From contig CBDCWW010000023.1 in NCBI GenBank assembly GCA_965223585.1, forward strand, positions 992,001 through 1,056,000: 64,000 nt of DNA. Direction: 5' to 3'. Below are positions 1 through 9,100 of the stretch, in pieces; the stretch's first letter is position 1; the number at the start of each line of letters is the position of its first letter. Source of the stretch: CBDCVN01 sp965223585 (lineage in GTDB: Bacteria; Deinococcota; Deinococci; Deinococcales; Trueperaceae). The notes beneath the pieces were generated by a model, which had not been told where the DNA came from, ran no database searches, and worked only from the letters and a program-made list of their open reading frames with translations. The translations under genes were made by a program, and so were the position numbers.

Positions 1-2806
1 TTCAATGTATCCTCATCCTGAAACAACTCTAGATAACGCTCTTTTTCAAACCAGCTAGGCCAATCACCTCGACTTATTTTCCCTGCAACTTCAAGCAACA
101 CAGGGGTTAAGAACCCGGGCTCATCACTTTCTTTAATAAGCATGTCAAAAGAGAGGCGTGAGGCAAGTTGCCCAAGTAAAGGATGGCACAATGACTTTGC
201 AATGTGTAAATCGTACTGGGCTAAACTATTACTTCGACAAAAATGTATTTCCTTGTACCAGCGTTTCAAAATTGCTTTGCAATAAGTAGTAGTTAACTCT
301 GGTGTAGTTTCAAGTGCAACAAGTGCGGCTCTAACCAAAGGCCTATAAGTCTTGTGCCACTTTTTTAAAATCTCTAAAGCTCGCTGTTCTTTTACAGGAC
401 CAGCTTTTGCATTAAGCAAAGCAAGAATTTTTTCAGGTGGCTTTTGCCATAAATTAAGCATTTCATCTGCTGCTTGCTGAGCCCCTAGGGTTTCACTAGC
501 AACTTTAAAGCAATGGGCTAAAATATTGTGATTTACTTTTTGCCAAGTTTCCAATTGTTTTACAGCAAAAGGTTTAGCCTCCTCTTTAAGAAGGTCGATA
601 CAACGACAAATAACTTGATGATCTTTACTTTCTTTAATAAGTCTTCGGGCATCGTCTTTGGTTTCCTCTTTAAGAAGGTCAATACAGCGGCAAATGACTT
701 CAGGAAAGTTACTTTCTTTAATAAGCCTTTTGGCATCATTTTTAGCTTCTTCTTTAAGAAGTTTGAGACAGATGGAAATAACATTTGAATTCTGATTACT
801 TTCTTTAATAAGCCTTCTGGCATCATCTTTAGCTTCTTCTTTAAGAAGTTTGAGACAGATGGAAATAACATTTGAATTCTGATTACTTTCTTTAATAAGC
901 CTTCTGGCATCATCTTTAGCTTCTTCTTTAAGAAGTTTGAGACAGATGGAAATAACATTTGAATGCTGATTACTTTCTTTAATAAGCTTTCTAGCATCGT
1001 CTTTAGCTTCTTCTTTAAGAAGATTAAGGCAGCTACAAATGATCTGTGAATTCTGGTTACTTTCTTTAATAAGCCTTTTGGCATCATCTTTAGCTTCTTC
1101 TTTAAGAAGGTTGAGACAGATGGAAATAACATTTGAATTCTGATTACTTTCTTTAATAAGTCTTCTGGCATCGTCTTTGGCTTCCTCTTTAAGAAGGTCA
1201 ATACAGCGACAAATGACAGAAGGATGTTGACCACTTTCTTTAATAAGCCTTTTGGCATCGTCTTTAGCTCCTTCTTTTAAAAGGTCTATACAGCGGCAAA
1301 TGACTTCAGGAAAGTTACTTTCTTTAATAAGCCTTCTGGCATCATCTTTGGCTTCATCTTTAAGAAGGTTGATGCAGCGGCGAATGACCTCTGGATTTTG
1401 GTTACTTTCTTTAATAAGCCTTCTGGCATCATCCTTGGCTTCCTCTTGAAGGAGTGTTAGGCACATACAAATTGTTTGGGTAGGGGTTGATGAGCTTTTT
1501 AATAATTTTTTCGCAATGGTTTTAGAATCTTGTAAAGCTAAAGCCTTAAACAAGTGCACTGAGGCAGTACTATCTGAGACGTTAGCACTTGTGAGCAACT
1601 CTTTAGCTATTTCTTGGGCTTTCTGTAATTGACCCAGAGCTTCTAAATGGTTGACTATATGCCCAAAAATGTAGCCATCGTCTGGAACAGTTGACCAATT
1701 ACCTGTACCGCTTTGCTCATAGTTAGTAATAAGTTTTTGATGCAAAGATTTTACATCTTTGATTTGTTTGCGCACGTAATCATATTGCAAGTCATGCAAA
1801 ACGACACCATCTTTGTAGCCTCTTTGAGCTAATGAGTGATCAACAAAATAGTCTATGGCATCAATTGCATCATAATGCCCCAGATCATCTTTTACCCAAA
1901 GAGTTTCAAAAACAGCTTCAGGAATACTGTAACTTTCAGGGAAAACAGCAAAATCAAGATAACGAGCTTGCAGTTCTGGTGGTAGCGCCTCAACACTTAC
2001 ATGAATAGCTTTAAATAGATTTGGATAAGGGTAGTCAGCAAATTCTTGGCGTATTTTTGCAAGCTCAGCATTTTTTAATCTTTCAAGCGTTTTTTGCCAA
2101 CGAGTCTGAGGTTTACCTTTAAGCATTGCCCCTACCATTGCTAAAGCAAGCGGTAAATAACCACACTCTTCACAGATTTCTTTGGCTTCAGTTGGCAAGT
2201 CCTCTAAACTTGCTATATTTGCGCTTTGTCTCAATAGCTCTAAAGCTTGTGGCTCATCTAATACATCTAATTTGTATTCTTCAGCACCCAGCGCAGTAAG
2301 AATATTACTTTGTCTGGTAGTTATAAGCAGTTTGGAGTGGCTACTTCTAAAGAAGTTTGCGTGCTTACTTTGCCAAACATCATCTAGAACCAGTAAGCAT
2401 TTCTTATCACTGAAAAGCTCCTCTAGTTTGTTTTTGCCTTCTACTGGATTTTCAAAAACAGGGGATTCTTTTTCTATAGCTTGTACTACAGTAGCTTGTA
2501 ATTGAGTTATATCAGTTATATCTGGGTTTTGACCTAGAGTAAGCCAGATTATACCATCTGGAAAGGCTTGCTGAATGTCTTCGTCATAAGTCAGAGCTGC
2601 TGCTAACACAGACTTACCAATGCCCCCCATACCTTGAACACCTATATTTTGTGACACACCTGTAATGCCAACATTAGTTGAGTCGCTGTCTAGTAGCTTG
2701 GTTTTTAATGCACCAAGGTGTTCATTGCGCTCCAAGTAGTGTCGGGGGCGGGGCGGTACATGGTATAGCCTCCCTAGAAGGCCACCTGTTTCTAGAGAGG
2801 CGACAT
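1..2806 (-). CDS. NB-ARC (STAND) NTPase with helical repeat ladder, partial; C-terminal part of EAD1-TIR-NB-ARC protein
   Basis: A single open minus-strand frame runs from about 2846 to the left edge, where it continues out of the window. It has no ATG or GTG near its beginning; the first usable start would be TTG at 2735. In order it encodes a proline-rich linker (HVPPRPRHYLERNEHL), a P-loop (GMGGIGKS near 2610-2633), Walker B (CLLVLDDVW near 2370-2399), a GLPL-like motif (GYLPLALAM near 2120-2165), an APAF1-like winged-helix segment (RYLDFAVFPE), and then a ladder of 28-29-residue repeats followed by further helical sequence. NB-ARC STAND proteins are signal-sensing NTPase switches used in defence and signalling. 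The frame joins smoothly to the upstream TIR gene if one base is restored in the run at 2807-2810, so I read both as one protein with a frameshift or sequence error. The boundary 2806 is that presumed junction. The sensed ligand is unknown. Confidence 0.8.
555..1480 (-). repeat. Tandem 84/87-bp coding repeats (28-29 residues each)
   Basis: About ten in-frame tandem units lie inside the NB-ARC protein. Each carries the core (R/K)LIKES, then a variable stretch (NQNSNVISICLKLL or NFPEVICRCIDLL), then KEEAKDDA. The LIKES codons recur at about 632, 714, 799, 886, 973, 1060, 1147, 1234, 1318 and 1405. Three neighbouring units near 740-1000 are almost identical at the DNA level with an 87-bp period. 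The pattern of two amphipathic helices per unit is HEAT/ARM-like, but I do not recognise a named family. In STAND proteins this position is the sensor or superstructure-forming region. Confidence 0.9.
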
Positions 2807-3625
2807 GGGGTGATTTGTTGTGGCTTCTAAAGCTTGTTTTATTCTTTCAATGCCTTTATCCCAATCTTTAAATAAATCAACACTCTGTAACTTGTTAAGG
2901 TTTTCTGTTGCGTCAAGTTTAAAGTTGGGTATTTGGCACTCTGATAGTCGAATAGGGATAATGAAAATAGAGTTAGGCGGTAGTTTACGATAGATGCCTA
3001 TAGCGTCGCGAAGCTCTGGGTATATTCCCGATGAATCGCGGCTCTCTGTTTCTTTAGAAAGGCAGGCTAATACGGCGTAACTATTAGACATAGCCTCAGC
3101 AATTGTGGTTTCCCAATTTTTTCCGGGCAAAATATCTTGATCCCACCAAAGAGGCTCTCCCTTTGCTGATAGGTCTTGGTGAAGCTTTTCTACTTCTTTG
3201 AAGTTGTCACGGCAGTAAGAAATAAAAGCATATTTCTTACTAGTTTTGTCTCTTATCCTCTCAGTTGGTAGTTGCTCAGAAGCCAATCCTAAATTAGGAG
3301 GTGGCTTATCACTTTCTTTACTTTGAGAAACTTTTTCTGCTTCTAGTAGCTGAGAGTTTAGTCCTAACTCTTGTGCTATTTTTAATAGCTTCGGATTTCC
3401 AGAATTTGCTTGCCTTGCAGCTAAAATGAGATCTTTTAGCCATCCTTCAGCTTTTGCTGCCCCTATTAACTGAAAAGCCATATTTTGTAAATTCCCACCT
3501 GAAGCTATGGAATTTAAAGCTTTATCCAACTCAAACCTTAGCATTTCTCCCAAACTTTCCTCTGAAGGGAAAGCATCAGTAAGTGCTTCAACTAGTTGCT
3601 TGTATTGTTTTCCTGTTATTGACAT
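2792..3625 (-). CDS. EAD1-TIR domain protein (N-terminal part of split STAND effector)
   Basis: The 277-residue frame starts with ATG at 3625. Residues about 1-90 match my recollection of effector-associated domain 1 (LTDAFPSEESLGEMLRFELD, SGGNLQ..AFQLI..A...G.L..L), an adaptor domain of bacterial conflict systems. Residues about 130-265 form a TIR domain: KYAFISYCRD strand A, a WWDQDILPGKNW BB-loop region, and E204 in PELRDAI, which sits where the catalytic glutamate of NAD-cleaving TIRs is found. A linker (100-128) separates the two domains. The frame ends at TAG (2792-2794) just after a CCCC run (coding sense). A -1 correction there continues into the linker and NB-ARC domain downstream, so this is probably the effector half of one large protein. 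The likely role is TIR-mediated NAD depletion when the STAND module is triggered. That function is inferred from the family. Confidence 0.85.
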   Translation of the reverse strand: MSITGKQYKQLVEALTDAFPSEESLGEMLRFELDKALNSIASGGNLQNMAFQLIGAAKAEGWLKDLILAARQANSGNPKLLKIAQELGLNSQLLEAEKVSQSKESDKPPPNLGLASEQLPTERIRDKTSKKYAFISYCRDNFKEVEKLHQDLSAKGEPLWWDQDILPGKNWETTIAEAMSNSYAVLACLSKETESRDSSGIYPELRDAIGIYRKLPPNSIFIIPIRLSECQIPNFKLDATENLNKLQSVDLFKDWDKGIERIKQALEATTNHPMSPL

Positions 3626-3885
3626 TATGAGGTATCTCTCCCTACACTACTTTCTACATTAATAAGAGCATTATAAATGATTTTAGAAGTTGCTCAAAAT
3701 CCAGTCGTTGGGCAAAGCCTTAGCGTATATTAACAAAAAAATTAACTATAAGACAAAACTCTATTCCCTTTGCTGAACACAGTTAATCTAGGAGAAAACT
3801 TTTTTTCACAAAAAGATGATAAAATACTTTAAGGGCGTAAACGTTATCTTGTCAAGACGGGAACAATAAATTGAGGAGGAAAAAT

Positions 3886-6189
3886 ATGTTTTTAAATATT
3901 TGGTTACACCGTTTTATCGTTGTTGTTCTTTGCACTGGTTTGCTTGTATTAACTTCAGGACCAAGATATTTGGTGTTTGCTCAAAACACTGATGATATTA
4001 ACATTGACCAAGCACTTGCTGAAGCTCGTAACTTTGTAAACTTAGCTGGAGAAGCACTAGATAGTTTACCCAGAGACAGCTTTGATGTTGAATCAATTTT
4101 ACTAGAAGCCTTTTTAGATATTGATGAGCTTTTTGCGTGGACAAAAGAAAATATAACTTGGGTTCCCTATCAAGGTGTGCTACGTGGTCCACAGGGTGTT
4201 CTTATGGACCGTTTGGGTAATAGTCTTGACCAAGCCTTACTTATGGCTGATTTTGCTGATGGATCAGGCTTTGATGTTCGTCTGGCTCATGCCAAGCTTG
4301 ATAGTGAAATTGCTAGTGAACAACTTGCTTTTTACAAACAGTTTAGTTTGCCTATCCTTGAACCTACCCTTGGGGAAGATGATCTTGATACTGTAGCTCG
4401 AGTAGCTGAAGGTGTAGGCTTGTCACCTGAGGACTTGCAAAAACAGATTGAAGAGGATCAGAAGACGGCGCTCGAGGATATCCAAGCACTACAAACACTA
4501 GTTGAAGAACAAGCAACAGAACTTTCTAACTCTCTAGACCTTCCAGAAGTAAATGATAAAGCTATTGAAGAAAAGATAATCTCAGCCTTAAGTGACCATT
4601 GGTGGGTACAAATTGATACAGGAGATGGCTGGCAAGACTATGACCTTATTCTAGACGAGCCGATTGAGGCTGCTGAAACCTTTACAGTAGATGAACTTCC
4701 AGAAGAGCTATACCATAGTGTGAGCATAAAAGTTGTGGCTGAAAAGTGGGAACAAGATGATGTTGCTGAGTCTATTGCTTTAGATTATAGTTTTTTGCCT
4801 AGTCAACATATTGGCACCGCCTTTAGCTTAAGCTTTCAGCCTCTAGGCACAAATTATGATGATGTTTTTGAACAAGAAAATGCCCAAGAAGTTTTTATAG
4901 CTAGACTAGCTGAAACAGAAGAATGGCTTCCTGTTCTGAATTTTGATGACAAAACAGCCTACCAAAACAGCATTATGACAAATGGCAACCTCAATGAAAA
5001 TCCCAATATTGATTCAGGTGTAGAAGATTTAGGTCAGTCTGTTGGTGGACTTTTTGGAGGTGGGCTAAGAGGTGATACAACTCAGGAAGAGTCTAATTCT
5101 CATTTTAGCGCCCTTTGGATTGACTACGACGTAAATATACCCGGACAAGAAAACCAACAAATCCGTCGTGAGCTTTTTGATTTGATAGGTGTTGCTGAAC
5201 GTGCTGAGGAAGATCTTGCACTTGATATGAATGATGATGCTGTACTCGAGCGTAACCTAACCTTAGCTGGAGAAACACAAATCATGACGCAGGTGGGCTG
5301 GTTATCTACACCCTTTGCACAAAAACTTGCTTTAGAAGATGCTGTTTCTACTATTGGGCAGGGTATAGAATTTTATGAAGAACAAAGTGAGGCTAGTGCA
5401 GAGGATCTGGCTGAACAAAAAAGCTTACCAGCCGATCTTTTAAGTTTTTTGTTAGCTCGACATAAACTTAGCCCCTATACAGAGCACATTTATCTAGATC
5501 AAGTCAATGTTGTTAGTAACCATGTTTATGGAACTTTAGAAGATAATAGCATTCAGCTTATAAGAGCTATTGATATTGTCAATAATGCTGTTGCTGTATT
5601 TCCTAGTGCTTCTGAAGATATAAGGTATGTTCGCATGACACAAGGAGTACTAGATACAGCACTCGAGAATTATGTTTTGGGTAATGATTTAAGTGATGTA
5701 AGTTCAGATAATGCTTCTAGTTTGCTTTCTACTTCATCTAAATCTGATAGAGCGTGGCAAATGATGCAAGATAGTATTAGTAAAGATGCCGTACTTAATA
5801 CAGATAGCCAAGTACACATTCAACAAAGTTTAGATAAGGGTTTTAGTGCTTATGTGCCAATGCAAGTACCTGAAAGCACAAAGGTGGCTTGGTGGCGTAT
5901 TGATCCTACAACAGGGAATACTTTGGGGATTGGTCCAAGGGGTTGGGGGCAAGCTATGGAACAAAGGACTATACTTGAAAAGGTGAGCCAACTTGGGCGT
6001 TCCCTAATAGACAAGCTAGCTTGTACTATATTTGTTGCTTTCATACACGTGCTTTATACAATTATTTTAAATGTGACTTTAGGTTCAGGCCCCGGCGCAA
6101 CTCTAATAAAATCCCTTCTAGTAGCCGCTGCTTTAGTTCCTTGGCAAGTTCTACGTAATCGCTGTATTGAAGGATTATCTATGATGTGA
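3886..6189 (+). CDS. Secreted transglutaminase-like protein with C-terminal membrane segment
   Basis: I chose ATG 3886 because GAGGAGGA (3873-3880) sits at ideal spacing; an in-frame TTG at 3871 would put the ribosome-binding site inside the gene. The product is about 767 residues. It has a signal peptide (hydrophobic core ending near FAQ), then a region resembling bacterial transglutaminase-like domains (WTKENITWVPYQGVLRG, then GNSLDQALLMADF). No cysteine appears where the catalytic Cys is usual, so enzymatic activity is doubtful. A glycine-rich stretch (GGLFGGGLRG) and long acidic helices follow, and a hydrophobic segment lies near the C-terminus (TIFVAFIHVLYTIILNV). The stop overlaps the next gene by 4 bp, which indicates translational coupling with the vWA protein. 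The most likely role is as a partner in an envelope-associated complex, but the precise function is unknown. Confidence 0.75.
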   Translation: MFLNIWLHRFIVVVLCTGLLVLTSGPRYLVFAQNTDDINIDQALAEARNFVNLAGEALDSLPRDSFDVESILLEAFLDIDELFAWTKENITWVPYQGVLRGPQGVLMDRLGNSLDQALLMADFADGSGFDVRLAHAKLDSEIASEQLAFYKQFSLPILEPTLGEDDLDTVARVAEGVGLSPEDLQKQIEEDQKTALEDIQALQTLVEEQATELSNSLDLPEVNDKAIEEKIISALSDHWWVQIDTGDGWQDYDLILDEPIEAAETFTVDELPEELYHSVSIKVVAEKWEQDDVAESIALDYSFLPSQHIGTAFSLSFQPLGTNYDDVFEQENAQEVFIARLAETEEWLPVLNFDDKTAYQNSIMTNGNLNENPNIDSGVEDLGQSVGGLFGGGLRGDTTQEESNSHFSALWIDYDVNIPGQENQQIRRELFDLIGVAERAEEDLALDMNDDAVLERNLTLAGETQIMTQVGWLSTPFAQKLALEDAVSTIGQGIEFYEEQSEASAEDLAEQKSLPADLLSFLLARHKLSPYTEHIYLDQVNVVSNHVYGTLEDNSIQLIRAIDIVNNAVAVFPSASEDIRYVRMTQGVLDTALENYVLGNDLSDVSSDNASSLLSTSSKSDRAWQMMQDSISKDAVLNTDSQVHIQQSLDKGFSAYVPMQVPESTKVAWWRIDPTTGNTLGIGPRGWGQAMEQRTILEKVSQLGRSLIDKLACTIFVAFIHVLYTIILNVTLGSGPGATLIKSLLVAAALVPWQVLRNRCIEGLSMM

Positions 6190-9100
6190 AAATGAAACAA
6201 CAGACTTTACTAATAATTTTAACCATAAGTTTGCTAGTTCAACTTGCTCAAGCGCAAACTTGTAAAAACACCCAAGAACCTGATAATATGCCAAGTGAAG
6301 CCACAGCATTGACAGGCAAAGCATGTGCTATTGGTGAAGCTGAAAAAAGTGATCAAGACCTTATACTTTGGACAGTTTCTGAAGAGGACGCCAAAAAGTT
6401 TTGGATTTTAGAACTCGAGGGTCCCAAAAATCAACTAAGCGAATTAGAAGTGTTACGAGTGACTCTAGCAGAAGATGGTAGTACTGTTACTGCTCGAGAA
6501 ACCCTCTTAACCCTTTCAACACCAGATGGTAACTTAGAATCTAGCCAGCCCCTTATATTTGCCCCCGGAACATACATCCTAGGCATGGTTTCAGCAGGAG
6601 AAGGAGGTTATTATCTTAATTTAAGACCAGATAAACACCCAAATAATCCTAGCGCTAACAGAAATTTGCCATCTAACAGAGACTATGAACCTAATGAAAG
6701 CACAGAAGAGGCCTCTATTGTTAAAGGGGCATTTAGCTTTGCTGGAGATATCGTAGGCAGCCCAGATTATTACCGTTGGGAAGTTTCTGAAGAAGAGGCC
6801 AAGCAACTTTGGCAACTGCAGGCCCAAGCTATGCTGGGCAGTGAACTTACTATAAAAATTTTTGATAGTAGTGGTGAGCAAGTTACAGTTGCTTCAATCG
6901 AGGGCAGTGATAATCTTGCTATTAACAACTTAGGCTTAATTGCTGATACTTATACCCTAGTATTAAGCCCACCAAGCAAGCTTCCAACACCATATGTAAT
7001 CAGTACTGCACCTCTAGGCATACCAACTGATGGACAAGAAATAGAGCCAAATAACACTTTTAAAGAGGCAAATATTCTTAAGCCAGAAGCGCCTATGGTA
7101 GGCGACTTGGACACACAAGGCTCAGACTACTTTCGCTTTACAATAAATAGTGTTGAGGAAACAAGATCCATCCAACTTAAGTTAGATAAGCAAATAAGGA
7201 TTAACCTTTGCCTCTATGACAATGAAGGTACTAGACTAAAGTGTCAAAGTAGTGAAAATACAGCTCTTACTAATTTAAAGTTATCAGGTGATTATGGCTT
7301 ATCGGTTTCACCAGTGGGGGTTCAAGAAGAGGGTATTCCCTATGCTCTAAGCATTGTTAATGAAAATGTAGCCAAACCCGGTTTTGAAACTGAGCCAAAT
7401 GACCGTTCTGAAGATGCTTTTGTACTTAATGACAGCAATGCTGTACGAGGTAACTTAGTTGCAAGTGAATACGATTTTTTTCAGTTTACAGTTGAGGGTA
7501 ATCCGCAACTGTGGCGTATCCAAGCTGTAGGTGAAGGGATTCGTAACCTTGAACTTACCAATCTAGCTGGTCGTCAAATGCAAGCAAGAGGAGTTAATGT
7601 AGGCGAGAAGCGTATTCGACTTGATAACTTACTGCTATTCCCCGGAACGTATTTCATAAGTCTTTTAGGACAGGACACTGATTATGCTTTGCGAGCAGTG
7701 TCCCTTGGTCCACCAGATGAACTTCTAGAAAGCCTCACACCACTAGAAGATTCTGTTGAGCCTCTTCAAGAAGAAGCTGAACTTGCTGTTGAAGATGACT
7801 TTAGGGTTATTATTCCCGGTCCAAGGCCTGAAGGTCTAATTGAGCAAGAACCTAATGATGTGCCGGGTAGTGCAGAGCGTTTACGCTTTGATGCACCTCG
7901 CGTGGGTTTGCTGCCCTCTGGTGATGCAGACGTTTACCGTTTTTTCCTAGCTGCTGAGCAATATATAAAATTTGAAGTTACTCCTCCAAAGGATGCTCAG
8001 GTGCAAATTAGCTTTGATAGTGACATTAGAACTATTAGCTCAGAACTGGGTGCTGTCGCTATGTACGAGGGGTTGCTATTGCCCGGCGATCATGTAGTGA
8101 CTCTTAAAGCTTGGACACCTTCTGAAGGTTTTTATCAGTTGCGCCTTACACAGCTTGATCCATTAGCAGTACCTGCTGACCTCGAGCCCAACAATAGACA
8201 AGAACAAGCTAGGCCCTTACCAGCAGCTTTTGATGTTAGTGGCACTATTGGTCAGTACAATGACCAAGATTGGTTTAGGTTACCTATACTTTCTCAAGAA
8301 ACCCAAATGACTATAGCTATGAAGGGGGCCGTAAGTGATCTTGCTTTTATGGTTGGGGAAGAAGTTCTAGAATTTTACTTTGATCGGGAGGCTAATGCTT
8401 ACCAAGGCGTAATACCTGCTGACACAATTGTAGACTTGAGATTACGTGGGCGAGGCGAGGGTGATTATAGCCTTGATTTTACTTTTGATAATGCCCCAGA
8501 GATAGGTGATTTGCCAGATATAGCACTTACACTCGAGTCCAATGTTAAAGAAGTTGCTGCCTACTGGCATGAGGGACAAAAAATACCTCTCTCACTTACT
8601 ATTAAAAATAATAGTGACAGCGAACAGGCGCTTACTCTACAAAATGCTAGTAGTGATCACAATTGGACACCAAGTTTTAAGCAAGAAAGTCTGACACTTG
8701 CTGCTGGTGAACAAGAAACTCTATCAGGGCAAATAGAAGTTTTGGCTGATGCTCGAGATGATCAGCCAGTGCTGATAACTGCAGGAGTCGCTAACGAACA
8801 GAGTTTTATCAATAGTACTTCTTTGAGCATTACCCCTAGCTGCATAGCTCCAACGGTAAACGCTCAGCAAATTTGGCCTTTGCCAAAAGAATTGCTAGGC
8901 GGTTTAAATGTCGCTTGGGCAGGTTTAGGCTCACAAGTTGTAGGTGACAATAGATTTGCCCCGGATGCTTTTGACGGAACTCTTTCGGGTAGTAGAGGGG
9001 CACAGCGATCTTTAGGTGAAGTTATAACTGTTGAGCTAGCAGGTAATGAACCAGTTAAGCTTTTGGGAACTCTATTGCACCCACAGGCTAGCGTTCATAG

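Noticed and set aside
560..1258. Lys/Leu-rich open frame of 232 codons and a plus-strand frame at 1252-1449 over the repeats
   Set aside because: They are shadows of the 84/87-bp repeats; the true frame (LIKES/EEAKDD) continues uninterrupted from the NB-ARC domain.
555..1480. Regular direct repeats resembling a CRISPR array
   Set aside because: The period is 84/87 bp with no unique spacers, and the repeats translate as protein repeats in frame.
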